Assembly: GCF_024227435.1 (NCBI RefSeq) | Contig: NZ_CP100445.1 | Location: 1,857,369 to 1,921,368, forward strand | Direction of reading: 5' to 3' | Source of the DNA: Natrinema caseinilyticum | Lineage (GTDB): Archaea > Halobacteriota > Halobacteria > Halobacteriales > Natrialbaceae | DNA: 64,000 nt | Shown: positions 43,190 through 52,895 of the stretch, piece by piece | How the letters are laid out: the number at the start of each line of letters is the position of its first letter | How positions within the stretch are numbered: the stretch's first letter is position 1 | The notes under the pieces: model-generated | What the model was told of the DNA's origin: nothing | What the model saw: the letters and a program-made list of their open reading frames with translations, nothing else | The model's database searches: none | Made by a program: the position numbers and the translations under genes

Positions 43190-43400
43190 TATCCGGTCCG
43201 ACCGGCCGTCGGGCTATTGTTATGAGAGGGATACTCCGCTCGAGAGAACATTCAGGGAGCGATGAACTGCACCTCGACGCGGCGTTTGGATCCCGCCGCG
43301 TCGTCACGCCGACCGGATCGCACTCCGCCGGAGTCGCGTCGGGCCGAGTCGTCGCTCCCGTGCGGTCACGCGGGGCCGACCGACCGCGCCGAGCCAGACC

Positions 43401-45050
43401 TCACTCCTCGCCCCGACGCTGCCGTAGGTTTTGGCGCGTGAACTGCGGTCGCGCGCCGACCGATCTGGGTCCGCGGAACGATCGGTAGAGCTGGATCGTC
43501 AACAGGACCGAGAACGCCGCCGCGACGATCGATCCCCGCGGAGCCTCGAGCGCGTACAGAACACCGGTCGAGAACAACGTCATCGTCAGCAACATGCCGT
43601 AGACCAGCCGCTTGGCGAGCTTTTCGAAGACGTCCTCCGAATCCTCGACCCCGATTCGAACGTAGAGGTCGTCGCGATCGAGTCGGTCGAGCGCTCGCTC
43701 GGTCTTGGGCGCGATCCGGGTCAACGACTCGCCCGTCCGACGGAGCTGCGTGCCCGTCTCGTCTATGTACTGCCGGATGGACTCCTCGCGATAGCCCTGC
43801 TCGGTCAGGTAGTCGGTCGCGGTCGAGATGAAGTCGAAGTCCGGGTCGAGCGTGACGCAGACTCCTTCGACGACGGTCGCAACGCGGAGGACGAGCGCGA
43901 GGTTCTTCGGGAGTCTGAAGGGGAAGGCGTAGATCGAGTCCTCGATCTGGCCGACGATCTGATTGACCCGGTACTGTTCGACGTCCTCGCCGCGGGCGTC
44001 CCGGATGGCGATCTCCATCACTTCGGCCATCACGCCGCGGTCCGCGTCGGGACTGAGCGTCCCGATCTCGATCAGCGCGTCGAGGATGCCGTCGATGTCC
44101 TGGTTGGCGACGGCGACGTAGAAATCCACGATCTTCTCCTGGACGAACGGGTCGACCCGCCCCGACATGCCGAAATCGTAGAACACGATCCGGCCCCCGT
44201 CGGTCACCGCGAGGTTACCCGGGTGTGGATCGGCGTGGAAGACGCCGTCGTCGATGATCATCTGCAGATACGATCGCTCCAGGTTCTCCGCGACCCGCGT
44301 CCGATCGATTCCCTCGCGCTCGAGTTCGTCGAGGTCGTTGATCTTCGTCCCCTCGACGTACTCCATCGTCAGCACGCGCGATCCGGAGTGACTCTCGATC
44401 ACGTCGGGAATGATGAACCGGTCGTCGTCGGAGAAGTTAGCGCGGATCTCGGTCAGCATCTCGGCTTCGCGCTCGTAGTCCATCTCCTCGCGGATCGTCT
44501 TCGAAAATTCCTGGGCCAGGTTCTCGAGCGAGAACGCGCGGGCGTCGTCGACGAAGTAGAGCAACAGCGGGAGCGACCACTTGATCACGCGCAGGTCGGC
44601 CCGGACGAGGGCCTCGATGTTCGGCCGCCGTATCTTCACCGCGACCTCGCGGCCGCTCCCGGCCGACGTGCCGGTTCGCGTCGGGGTCTCGCGTTCGGGG
44701 TCGAGCCGTGCTCGATAGACCTGTCCGAGGCTCGCCCCGCTGATCGGCTCGGTGTCGAACGACGCGAACCGCTCGTCGACGGGGCCGAGTTCGTCCTCGA
44801 GGACGGTTTCCGCCTCGGGCCAGGGCGCCGGCGGGACGTCGTCTTGCAGGGCAGAGAGGACGTCGATGTACGCCGGCGGGAGGACGTCGGGGCGAGTCGA
44901 AAGCAACTGGCCGAGTTTGATGAACGTCGGCCCCAGCGCCAGCAGCGACTCGAGCAGGACCTCCGCCCGGTGGCGGTGGGTTTCGGCGGCGACTTGTCGG
45001 GGCCGGCCGAACAGGAGGAAGCGCCGCCGATCGCGGGCGTAGGCGAGCAA
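43401..45050 (-). CDS. ABC1/UbiB-family atypical kinase, 5' end disrupted
   Basis: The 549 residues from TTG at 45050 contain the UbiB/ABC1 signature elements: GPTFIKLGQLLSTRPDVLPP (KxGQ motif), ISGASLGQVYRA (alanine-rich loop region), VAVKIRRPNIE (ATP lysine), REEMDYEREAEML (ExD motif), DGVFHADPHPGNLAV (catalytic loop) and FYDFGMSGR (metal aspartate). Two helices lie at the C-terminus. Family members support quinone or lipid metabolism. The usual N-terminus (LRAYKRFVLVAWQFLPLLLAYAR) is present in frame upstream to 45108, but it has no ATG or GTG; the likely start GTG at 45118-45120 is one base out of frame. The gene follows hsp20 directly. Confidence 0.85.
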   Translation of the reverse strand: MLAYARDRRRFLLFGRPRQVAAETHRHRAEVLLESLLALGPTFIKLGQLLSTRPDVLPPAYIDVLSALQDDVPPAPWPEAETVLEDELGPVDERFASFDTEPISGASLGQVYRARLDPERETPTRTGTSAGSGREVAVKIRRPNIEALVRADLRVIKWSLPLLLYFVDDARAFSLENLAQEFSKTIREEMDYEREAEMLTEIRANFSDDDRFIIPDVIESHSGSRVLTMEYVEGTKINDLDELEREGIDRTRVAENLERSYLQMIIDDGVFHADPHPGNLAVTDGGRIVFYDFGMSGRVDPFVQEKIVDFYVAVANQDIDGILDALIEIGTLSPDADRGVMAEVMEIAIRDARGEDVEQYRVNQIVGQIEDSIYAFPFRLPKNLALVLRVATVVEGVCVTLDPDFDFISTATDYLTEQGYREESIRQYIDETGTQLRRTGESLTRIAPKTERALDRLDRDDLYVRIGVEDSEDVFEKLAKRLVYGMLLTMTLFSTGVLYALEAPRGSIVAAAFSVLLTIQLYRSFRGPRSVGARPQFTRQNLRQRRGEE

Positions 45051-45125
45051 CAGCGGCAGGAACTGCCACGCGACGAGAACGAATCGTTTGTACGCGCGGA
45101 GGGAGGGCAGCCTCTGTCACCCCGG

Positions 45126-45488
45126 TTAGCCGTCCTCGTCGACGATGTCGATCGTCGTCTCGCCGCTGACACCGCGTTTCGGCAGGGTCAATTCGAGGAC
45201 CCCTCGGTCGACCGTCGCCTCCGCGTCTGCGTCGGACGCGTCGTCTGGCAGCGGCAGTTCGACGTCGAAAAAGAGCGATCGGTTCTCCTCGAGGTAGCGG
45301 TAATCGCCCGCCGGTTCTTTCTCCCGGTGGGCGTCGATGGAGATCCGGCCGTCCTCGATCGCGAGGTCGAGCGACTCGGCGGTGACCCCGGGGACGTCGA
45401 GGACGAGCAAGTACGCGTCCTCGCTCTCGAGCAGATCGAAGAAAACGTCCTCGGAGAGGTCCCGCAACGCGTCGCGGAGCGCAGGCAT
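45126..45488 (-). CDS. Hsp20/alpha-crystallin small heat-shock protein
   Basis: The 120-residue protein has an alpha-crystallin domain: DAYLLVLDVPGVTAESLDLAIEDGRISI, an ENRSLFFDVELPLPDD segment and the closing RGVLELTLPKRG, which is the NGVLxLxLPK signature. It is expected to bind unfolding proteins under stress in the cytoplasm. The ATG at 45486-45488 gives a length typical of haloarchaeal Hsp20 (MPALRDALRDL). Its stop lies only six bases from the putative GTG start of the ABC1 kinase gene, so the pair forms an operon. Confidence 0.88.
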   Translation of the reverse strand: MPALRDALRDLSEDVFFDLLESEDAYLLVLDVPGVTAESLDLAIEDGRISIDAHREKEPAGDYRYLEENRSLFFDVELPLPDDASDADAEATVDRGVLELTLPKRGVSGETTIDIVDEDG

Positions 45489-45718
45489 GGGCGCAGGTTG
45501 GAACGCCGATACGAAAAACCCCGCGGTCGCGGTCGATTCCTCGGTCGCCCCCGCAGAACCGACGGGGCTGCGACCGACGACCTGTCGGTTCGACGCCATT
45601 TCCTGGCGTCGACCGAGACGGACTGATAGCGCAGGGACACCAGTCGAGAGTCGCTCCCGCTCCCGCTCGACGTTTGTCAAACCCTACGCTTTTGGCGTCC
45701 GACGACACGAGTCACACT

Positions 45719-47035
45719 ATGGAAGGTGCCGACCGCGAACGGACCGAGGCCGGGTTCAAAGTTCGGACCCCGGTCGACGAAGCGCGCCGAATTCTCGAGG
45801 ACGCCGTCGCGGGGGTCACCGAGCACGACGCGGACGTGCCCTGCGGGACCGAAACCGTCGACGTCGACCGCGCGGACGGCCGCACGCTCGCCGCACCCGT
45901 CACGTCCGCTCGAGACGTTCCGCACTACCGACGAGCGGCGATGGACGGCTACGCCCTCAGGGCCGCGGACACGTTCGGGGCGAGCGACCGATCGCCGGAA
46001 GTGGTCCGGATCGTCGACGCACCGGACGGGAACGGCGACGAACACGCCGTCGCGGGCCGCATCGAACCCGGAACGGCGGCGCGGGTCCACACCGGGAGCG
46101 CCCTCCCGGACGGGGCCGACGCCGTCGTCATGATCGAACACGTCACGGAACTCGAGTCGGCCGGCGAACTCGAGGTCGAAGACGCGGTCGCGGAGGGGGA
46201 AAACGTCGCGCCGGTCGGCGAGGACATCGAGGCGGGCCAGCCGCTCTACGACGCCGGCCACCGGCTCCGACCGTCGGATCTCGGATTGCTGCGGTCGGCG
46301 GGCTACGGCCGCGTCGAAGTCGTCGAGCGGCCCACGGTTGGCGTCGTCCCCACCGGAGAGGAACTCGTCGCGGGCGATCCCGGTCCCGGCGAAGTGATCG
46401 AAACCAACGGACTCACCGTCTCGCGACTGGCCCAGCGCTGGGGCGCTCGAGCCACCTACCGCGACATCGTCACCGACGATCACGAATCGCTTCGGGTCGC
46501 CATCCAGCGAGACCTGACGAAGGACGTGATCGTCACGACAGGCGGCTCGTCGGTCGGGCAGCGGGACCTCTTGCCCGAAGTGATCGACGACCTCGGCGAC
46601 GTCCTCGTCCACGGCGTCGGGCTCAAACCCGGCCACCCCGTCTGCCTCGGAATCGTTCAGGACACGCCCGTGCTCGCGCTTCCGGGGTATCCCGTCGCCT
46701 GCATCGTCAACGCCGTCCAGTTCCTCCGCCCGACCATCCGGTGGCTCGAGGGGACGACCCCCGACCCGCACCCGACCACCAGGGCGACCCTCGAGCGCAA
46801 GATACCGAGCGAACCCGGGACCCGAACGTTCGCACGGGTCCGACTCGAGGAGCGCGACGGAGGGGACGACGACGCTGACGACCCACCGTCCGCGGCGATC
46901 CCGACGCGCGCGAGCGGCTCCGGCGTCCTCTCGAGCGTCGCGCTCGCGGACGGCTGGGTCGTCGTCGACGACGACCGCGAGGGGATTCCGGCGGGTGAGA
47001 CGGTCTCCGTGGAACTGTGGGAGCACAACGCCTAA
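45719..47035 (+). CDS. moeA: Molybdopterin molybdotransferase MoeA, copy 1
   Basis: The 438-residue protein inserts molybdate into adenylylated molybdopterin. Domains are a MoeA N-terminal domain with AMDGYALRAADTF and HTGSALPDGADAVVMIE, the MogA-like domain with VGVVPTGEELV, TTGGSSVGQRDLLPEVI, HGVGLKPGHPVCLG and LPGYPVACIVNAVQF, and a C-terminal beta-barrel domain with an acidic loop (GGDDDADDPPS). All typical catalytic residues appear present. The start is the ATG at 45719 (MEGADRE). A second, longer MoeA-type gene lies at 49118. Confidence 0.94.
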   Translation: MEGADRERTEAGFKVRTPVDEARRILEDAVAGVTEHDADVPCGTETVDVDRADGRTLAAPVTSARDVPHYRRAAMDGYALRAADTFGASDRSPEVVRIVDAPDGNGDEHAVAGRIEPGTAARVHTGSALPDGADAVVMIEHVTELESAGELEVEDAVAEGENVAPVGEDIEAGQPLYDAGHRLRPSDLGLLRSAGYGRVEVVERPTVGVVPTGEELVAGDPGPGEVIETNGLTVSRLAQRWGARATYRDIVTDDHESLRVAIQRDLTKDVIVTTGGSSVGQRDLLPEVIDDLGDVLVHGVGLKPGHPVCLGIVQDTPVLALPGYPVACIVNAVQFLRPTIRWLEGTTPDPHPTTRATLERKIPSEPGTRTFARVRLEERDGGDDDADDPPSAAIPTRASGSGVLSSVALADGWVVVDDDREGIPAGETVSVELWEHNA

Positions 47036-47105
47036 CGGGGGCGACCGGCCGAGCGAGGAACTGCCCCGGGAGGGGTCCGAGAGCCGGGTCGATAGTGCAC
47101 TGAAA

Positions 47106-47762
47106 TTATGGGACTCGTTCTCGCCGTCGGTGTCGCAGCGAGACCCACAGACCGACCGCGAGCGCGACGAGCGCGACCGTCCCCGCGAGGGCCGGTCGAT
47201 CGGCGGCGACGGACGCGAGCGCCGCCAAGAGGGACTGCTGACGGCCGTAGTAGACGACCGCGCCGACGGCCGCGTAGAACAGGACGGTTCCGGTCGCCGT
47301 GTAGACGCCGAACCGAACCCGGGTCATTCCGGCGAGACCAGCAGGGATGGAGACGACGGAGCGCACCGCCGGCAGGAATCGGCCCCAGAAGACCGAAGAT
47401 GCCCCCCACCGACGAAACCACCGCCGGCTGCGGTCGGTCGCGTTCTCGGAGACGTCGATTCGGTCCCGAAGCCTGCCGAGCCCTCGCGATCCGGGGCCGC
47501 GAAACGCGTAAAACGGAACGAACGCGCCGACGGTCCCGCCGACCGTCGCCGCTCCGACGAAGACGAAAAACGAGAGGGGGTCGGTGATCAACAGCGCAGC
47601 CGCGGCCGGGACGACCACCTCGCTCGGAAAGAACGGAAAGAGCATCGACGACTCGAGGAACGTAAAGACCAGGAGCGCGAGCGGGCCGTAGATCCGGACG
47701 AATCGCACTGCGGTCGCTCCGAGGTCGGCCATCGCGAGATCGAGCGTCCCGACGTCCGCCAT
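47106..47762 (-). CDS. DedA/SNARE-associated family membrane protein
   Basis: The 218-residue membrane protein has the DedA signature elements FPFFPSEVVVPAAAALLI and the amphipathic FWGRFLPAVRSVVSIPAGLAGM, with the two functional arginines of the family. Five to six hydrophobic segments are visible. DedA proteins act as lipid flippases or scramblases in bacteria and archaea; the lipid here is unknown. It is convergent with moeA. No operon partner is evident. Confidence 0.9.
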   Translation of the reverse strand: MADVGTLDLAMADLGATAVRFVRIYGPLALLVFTFLESSMLFPFFPSEVVVPAAAALLITDPLSFFVFVGAATVGGTVGAFVPFYAFRGPGSRGLGRLRDRIDVSENATDRSRRWFRRWGASSVFWGRFLPAVRSVVSIPAGLAGMTRVRFGVYTATGTVLFYAAVGAVVYYGRQQSLLAALASVAADRPALAGTVALVALAVGLWVSLRHRRRERVP

Positions 47763-47863
47763 AGGAGGGATACGAACGGACGGCCTATCACGTTTCCGTT
47801 GGCGGAGTCGAAATCGGTCGCAGTCGGGCGGACGGCGGGGTCACCGAAGCGCCCGATTGAAGG

Positions 47864-48994
47864 TTACCGGAGCGCGTGACGGACCGCGTCCCCCAGCGCG
47901 TTCACCCGCGCGACGTGTTCGTAGGAGCCGTCGCGGACCCCGTTCGTCACGTACGAGAACCCGACGTTCTCCTCGGGGTCGGCCCAGCCGACGCTGCTCC
48001 CGAGTCCGGCGTGGCCGAACACGTGTTCGGGGGACAGCGACCCGTACGGTGCCACCGTCGTGCCACCCTTCCAGAAGCCGAGCGTGAACCGGCCCTCCCG
48101 ACCGAGCGTGCCGTCCGCCTCCGTCTCGGCCTCGAGGCGCGTCAACCGGTCGACGGTCTCGGGTTCGAGAATTCGCGTTCCCTCGAGTTCGCCGCCGTTC
48201 GCGAGGCAGGCGTAGAAGCGGGCCATGTCCCCCGCGGTGCCGATGCCGTTGGCGGCGGGGATCACGGCGCGGTGGACCTCCTCCTCGTTGAACGGCGCCG
48301 CGACCCGCGTGTGATCGCCCAGCCCCTCCCCGGGGTCGCGACAGCGGTCGAACTCCTCGAACCCGACGAGCGTCGCCACGTCGTCGCCGTCCTCGTCTTC
48401 TCGGAGGCCGATGCCGGTGTCGTCCATCCCGAGCGGCTCGAACACGCGCTCGGCCACGGCGTGCTCGATCGGCGTTCCGGACACGCGGCGGACGATTTCG
48501 CCGACGAGCCACCCGAACGTAAGCGGATGGTACGCGGGTCGTTCGCCCGGCGGGAAGACGGGCTCCATCTCCTCGAGTTTCTCGACGACGGCGTCCCAGT
48601 CGCCCCACAGATCGGGACGCTCGTCGATCTCGCCCTGCGTGAGGCCCGCCGTATGGCTGAGAACCTGCCGGACGGTGATGTCGGCTTTGTCGGAGCCCTC
48701 GTCGGCGAACTCGGGCCAGTGTTCGACCACCCGGTCGTCGTAGTCGAGTTCGCCCTCCTCGACGAGGGTGTGGAGTGTCACCGCTCCGTAGGGTTTCGTA
48801 CTCGAGAAGAGAACGTGGCGCGTCTCGCGGGTCTCTTCCTCGCCGTCGGGTCCCGTCACGCCGCCGGCGATGTCGATCGCGGGTTCGCCGTCGACGTACA
48901 CGGCCAGTTGCGCTCCGTGGTGGAGCCCGGCCTCGAGATGGCGGTCGAAGAGAGCAGCGATGCGCTCGCGGTCCGTCTCGGAAATCTGTGACAT
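47864..48994 (-). CDS. Serine hydrolase of the beta-lactamase/PBP4 class C fold
   Basis: The 376-residue protein has the SxxK motif in LFSSTKPYGAVTL (serine near residue 64), a tyrosine motif in YHPLTFGWLVGEIV (YxN/YxP-like), and a C-terminal HVFGHAGLGSSVGWADP that holds the third motif (HxG). It lacks a signal peptide. Archaeal enzymes of this group are usually esterases or D-amino-acid peptidases rather than antibiotic-resistance enzymes. The start is ATG at 48992-48994. It is divergent from the MoeA-PBP gene. Confidence 0.88.
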   Translation of the reverse strand: MSQISETDRERIAALFDRHLEAGLHHGAQLAVYVDGEPAIDIAGGVTGPDGEEETRETRHVLFSSTKPYGAVTLHTLVEEGELDYDDRVVEHWPEFADEGSDKADITVRQVLSHTAGLTQGEIDERPDLWGDWDAVVEKLEEMEPVFPPGERPAYHPLTFGWLVGEIVRRVSGTPIEHAVAERVFEPLGMDDTGIGLREDEDGDDVATLVGFEEFDRCRDPGEGLGDHTRVAAPFNEEEVHRAVIPAANGIGTAGDMARFYACLANGGELEGTRILEPETVDRLTRLEAETEADGTLGREGRFTLGFWKGGTTVAPYGSLSPEHVFGHAGLGSSVGWADPEENVGFSYVTNGVRDGSYEHVARVNALGDAVRHALR

Positions 48995-49087
48995 GGATTG
49001 AACTCTTCGGGCCGGTGCTTAATTGTTGGCGTTGGAGAACATGCAACGGAAATCGCCGGACGGACGGCCCGATTCCGGCGACCGACG

Positions 49088-49095
49088 TTTATACC
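49088..49095 (+). promoter_or_regulatory. TATA-like element of the MoeA-PBP gene
   Basis: The sequence tttatacc is centred about 27 bases before the ATG at 49118. The spacing fits a leaderless transcript. Confidence 0.6.
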
Positions 49096-49117
49096 CTCGG
49101 CAGGCGAATGGCCGGAT

Positions 49118-51109
49118 ATGAACCGAAAGGAGTTTCGTGATCTCGCCTCGCCCGAGGATGCCCGCGAGGCCATCGAATCGCTCTCGCTCGAGGCCGGAAT
49201 CGAGCGGGTCTCGCTCGAGGACGCGCGGGGCCGGGTCCTCGTGGCCCGACTCGACGCCGAACTCGACGTTCCGGGATTCGACCGGGCGAGCCTCGACGGC
49301 TACGCCCTCAGAGCCCGCGACACGTTCGGCGCGGACGAGGCCGATCCCGCGCGCCTCGAGGTCGTCGGCGCGGTTCACGCGGGCGAGGAGCCGGCGGTTT
49401 CGCTCGAGGACGGACAGGTCGTCGAGATATCGACGGGTGCGGTGATGCCCGACGGCGCCGACGCGATGGTACCGGTCGAGCGGACTGATCGCGTCGATGG
49501 ATCGTCGAACGATCGAGCGAGCGAAGGCCCCGCGAACACTGACGCAGGCGGTGAAACTGAGGGCGCAGATTCCGGCGGCGACGACGTTCTGATCCGAACC
49601 TCGGTCGCGCCCGGCGACAACGTCATGTTCGCGGGCGCCGACGTCGCGGCGGGCGAACGCGCGCTCGGCCCCGGAACCCGGATCACGCCCCGCGATATCG
49701 GCCTCCTCTCGGCGCTCGGGATCGACGAGGTGCCGGTTCGGGCGAACCCGCGCGTCGGCATCGTCTCGACGGGTGACGAACTCGTCCGACCGGGCGAAGG
49801 GGTCCACAGCGAGCGCGGAGAGATCTACGACGTCAACAGCTACACCATCGCCGCGGGGGTCGAGGACGCGGGCGGCGAAGCGGTCCTCTACCCGCACGCC
49901 GGCGACGACCAGGACGAGATGGAACGAGTTCTTCGGACCGCGGCCGACGAGTGCGATCTCGTGGTCTCCTCTGGCTCGACCAGTGCGAGTGCGGTCGACG
50001 TCATCTACCGGGTGATCGAGGAGCAAGGCGAGTTGCTGCTACACGGCGTGAGCATCAAGCCGGGCAAACCGATGTTGATCGGACGGCTGGACGACTCCGC
50101 GTACGTCGGTCTGCCGGGCTATCCCGTCTCCGCGATGATGATCTTTCGAACCTTCGTGGCGCCGGCGATCCGCCGGGCCGCCGGAATCCCGGAGCCGACG
50201 TCCGCGACCGTCACCGGACGGCTGGCCCGACAGGAGCGCTACGAGGAGGGCCGTCACCGGCTCATGCCGGTCGGAGTAGTCACGAGCGGGCCGTCCGAAA
50301 GGGCCCGAAACGGCGGCGGAGAATCCGCCGACGCGGAGGGCAGCGACGAAATCCTCGTCTATCCGGTCGACAAGGGCAGCGGCGCGACGACCAGCCTCGC
50401 CCACGCCGACGGGGTCGTGGAGGTCGGCCCCGAAACCGACTACCTCGAGGAGGGCGAGCCCGTTACGGTCAGCCTGTTCTCGCCCGACGTTCGGCCGCCG
50501 ACCCTGTTCGGCGTCGGGGAGGACGATCCGACGTTCTCCCGCGTCCTCGACCGCCTCGAGAATCCCCGCTACCTCTCGGTCGGCACCCGACCGGGGCTAC
50601 GGCGGCTCCGCGAGGGCGTCCCCGACGTCGCCGTGGCTGCGGGGCCGCTTTCGCGTGACCTCGACGCGGTCGAACTCGGCCACTGGGAACGCGAGTGGGG
50701 ACTGATCGTCCGAACCGGTAATCCCGAGGCGATCGAAGGGGTCTCTGAGCTGGTCGATCGCGATCTGCGGTTCGTCAATCGAACGACCGACGCAGGGTTG
50801 CGCTCGAGTCTCGACGCCGCGGTCGATACGCTGGCAGCCGACCGCGGATCGACCCGCCACGAGATCGCCGACTCGATCGACGGCTTCGACCTCGGATTAC
50901 GTGCCCACGAGAGCCCCGCTCGAAAGGTCATCGCCGGAGATGCCGACGCCGGCCTCGGGTTGGGCGAAACCGCCGATCGGCTCGAACTCGGGTTCGTCCC
51001 GCTCGGCGAACAAACGGTTCGAGTCCTCGCGAATCCCGATCGGACGGACAAAACCGGTGTTCGCGAACTCGAAGAGAGACTCGAGGACGTGTCGACGGGT
51101 GGGAAGTAA
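49118..51109 (+). CDS. MoeA-type molybdopterin protein fused to a PBP-like domain
   Basis: The 663-residue protein has a MoeA part in residues 1 to about 430: SLDGYALRARDTFGADEAD, IVSTGDELVRPGEGV, VVSSGSTSASAVDVIY, HGVSIKPGKPMLIG and LPGYPVSAMMIFRTF. An acidic insertion occurs near residue 130-160. After about residue 440 a periplasmic-binding-protein-like (PBP2) domain follows, with TRPGLRRLREGVPDVAVAA and LELGFVPLGEQTVRVL. This fusion is known in archaea, where the extra domain is thought to sense molybdate or a related anion. Compared with copy 1 the catalytic SSGS region differs (SSGSTSAS instead of TGGSSVGQRD). Confidence 0.9.
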   Translation: MNRKEFRDLASPEDAREAIESLSLEAGIERVSLEDARGRVLVARLDAELDVPGFDRASLDGYALRARDTFGADEADPARLEVVGAVHAGEEPAVSLEDGQVVEISTGAVMPDGADAMVPVERTDRVDGSSNDRASEGPANTDAGGETEGADSGGDDVLIRTSVAPGDNVMFAGADVAAGERALGPGTRITPRDIGLLSALGIDEVPVRANPRVGIVSTGDELVRPGEGVHSERGEIYDVNSYTIAAGVEDAGGEAVLYPHAGDDQDEMERVLRTAADECDLVVSSGSTSASAVDVIYRVIEEQGELLLHGVSIKPGKPMLIGRLDDSAYVGLPGYPVSAMMIFRTFVAPAIRRAAGIPEPTSATVTGRLARQERYEEGRHRLMPVGVVTSGPSERARNGGGESADAEGSDEILVYPVDKGSGATTSLAHADGVVEVGPETDYLEEGEPVTVSLFSPDVRPPTLFGVGEDDPTFSRVLDRLENPRYLSVGTRPGLRRLREGVPDVAVAAGPLSRDLDAVELGHWEREWGLIVRTGNPEAIEGVSELVDRDLRFVNRTTDAGLRSSLDAAVDTLAADRGSTRHEIADSIDGFDLGLRAHESPARKVIAGDADAGLGLGETADRLELGFVPLGEQTVRVLANPDRTDKTGVRELEERLEDVSTGGK

Positions 51110-51248
51110 CCGAACGCGCCACCGCGTTTCGATCGCGGCGGGGCGGCGACGGCGTTTGAGCGCCGACGCGGAGGCGAAACCGGTCAGGACGGCGATCGAT
51201 CCTCACGCCCCGGTCCTCGAAGCCGCCGGGTCGGACACGACCACGACC

Positions 51249-52529
51249 TCAGGTCTCGACACGAGGGACGTACTGGCCGGTCTCCCGACGGACGCCGCCG
51301 AGGAGAACCGCGGCGGCGATCAGCGGGAGCGCCGCACAGGTGAGGTAAATGGGCCAGAAGCCGATCGTGTCGATCAGCGGAAGCGTGACGATCGGACCGA
51401 ATCCACCGCCGACGTCACCGAGCACGTTGTTGGTTCCGACCGCACGCCCCATCTCGTCCTCGGGTACGAGATCGCCCAGGAGAGCCATCAGGGGCCCGCT
51501 CGTTCCTCCCTGTCCGATGCCGATGCACAGACACGCGACGGTCAGGGTCGGCACCGAGTTGGCGAACGCCAGGAGAACGAATCCGAGTGACGTCGTTCCC
51601 AGAAAGCAAAGCAGCGTGGGAACGCGCGACCGCCGACGGTCGCTCACGTAACCGCCGAGGGACATCGCCACCGCCGCGGCGACGACGGTAAGCCCCATGA
51701 AGACTCCCGACGACCCCTGCGCGTCGAACCCGAGGACGGAGAGATCGTTACTGGCGAGAAACAGGACGAGCGTGGCGAACAGCGCGCCGATGTAGACGAA
51801 CAGGACGGAGAAATTGACCAGTCCGACCGTTATCGCGGCGAGACTCGTATTGACGTCCCACGGTTTGTTCGACGTGTTCGTCCCTCCTTCGACGTGCGTT
51901 TCGGGAACCGTGACGTACGCGATGAGGGTAGCGATGAACGCGAAGGCGGAGGCGATAGCGAACGCGACGAGCGTCCCGGAGAGTTCGCTCACGATACCGC
52001 CGATGACGACTCCCGTGGGGAAGCCAAAGAGGACGCCGCCCCTGACGAGCCCCATGTTCGCCCCGCGTGAACCGCCGTCGCTGACGTCGTCGGCGATCGT
52101 ATAGGCCGTCGCGAAGACGAGCGCGCTCCCGATCCCCCAGACGAGTCGCGCCGCCAGAAACCACGCTTCGGGAGCGGGCGCCACCATGGCGAGGACGTAG
52201 CAGAGGGTTCCGAATCCCTGAATACCCATCCCGACCACGAACGGCGTTCTCGTCCCGACACTGTCCACGAGAACCCCGGCCGGTGCGTTCGCAACCAGGC
52301 GCGAAAACCGATTCGCGCTCAGAATCACCCCCACGAGGACCGGGGAGATACCGAGGACGACCCCGAGGTTCGGGAGAATCGGATAGATCACGCCCCCTCC
52401 GAAACCGATGAAAAACGTGCTGGCGATGACCGCGGCGATGACGATGTACCGACCGTTCGAAGACCCACCGAGTCCGTCAGCTAGCCGGCCACCGGTTCCT
52501 CTCAGAGAGCTCAGGGGTGATTGTCGCAT
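51249..52529 (-). CDS. MFS transporter
   Basis: The 426-residue protein has twelve predicted membrane helices. The loop between helices 2 and 3 is GVLVDSVGTRTPFVVG and the corresponding one in the second half is GGYVSDRRRSRVPTLL, the usual MFS pattern. GGVIYPILPNLG and RLVWGIGSALVFATAYTIADD fit the drug:proton antiporter-like or sugar efflux MFS groups. The substrate is unknown. The start is ATG at 52527-52529. It stands alone, convergent with the MoeA-PBP gene. Confidence 0.9.
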   Translation of the reverse strand: MRQSPLSSLRGTGGRLADGLGGSSNGRYIVIAAVIASTFFIGFGGGVIYPILPNLGVVLGISPVLVGVILSANRFSRLVANAPAGVLVDSVGTRTPFVVGMGIQGFGTLCYVLAMVAPAPEAWFLAARLVWGIGSALVFATAYTIADDVSDGGSRGANMGLVRGGVLFGFPTGVVIGGIVSELSGTLVAFAIASAFAFIATLIAYVTVPETHVEGGTNTSNKPWDVNTSLAAITVGLVNFSVLFVYIGALFATLVLFLASNDLSVLGFDAQGSSGVFMGLTVVAAAVAMSLGGYVSDRRRSRVPTLLCFLGTTSLGFVLLAFANSVPTLTVACLCIGIGQGGTSGPLMALLGDLVPEDEMGRAVGTNNVLGDVGGGFGPIVTLPLIDTIGFWPIYLTCAALPLIAAAVLLGGVRRETGQYVPRVET

Positions 52530-52895
52530 TGCCTTTCGTCGGGTGCACGTGACACGGTCCCGTTACGTCGGTGAAAACGATCCGTTTGACCGACCAATCA
52601 CAGATCGACGAGATGAAACCGAGAACCGCCGTTTCGCACCCGCTTACCGCTCGAATTTGCGGAGGCGTCTCAAAAGGATTGCGATGTATTGGCGGGCGTT
52701 CCGGAAGCCGGCAGCGAGCGCAATCGAAACCCGTCGGGCGGTCGTCCGCGGAGCAGGGTTTGGTCTCCGCCGGTCCGGTCGCTGCGCAGTCCGCGAGTGT
52801 CCCGGTGGCGGGCCTCGCGCGGACCCCGGCCGTGGAGTCGATACCGCCGCCCTGCGAGGGCGCGATTTTTGGGCCCCCGCTCCGTACGGCCGGCC
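52530..52895. other. Intergenic region, nothing recognised
   Basis: These 366 bases separate divergent genes. Open frames are continuations of shadow frames. An AT-rich cgatttttggg lies about 30 bases before the BtuF-like start and could serve as its promoter, but the match is weak. Confidence 0.35.
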
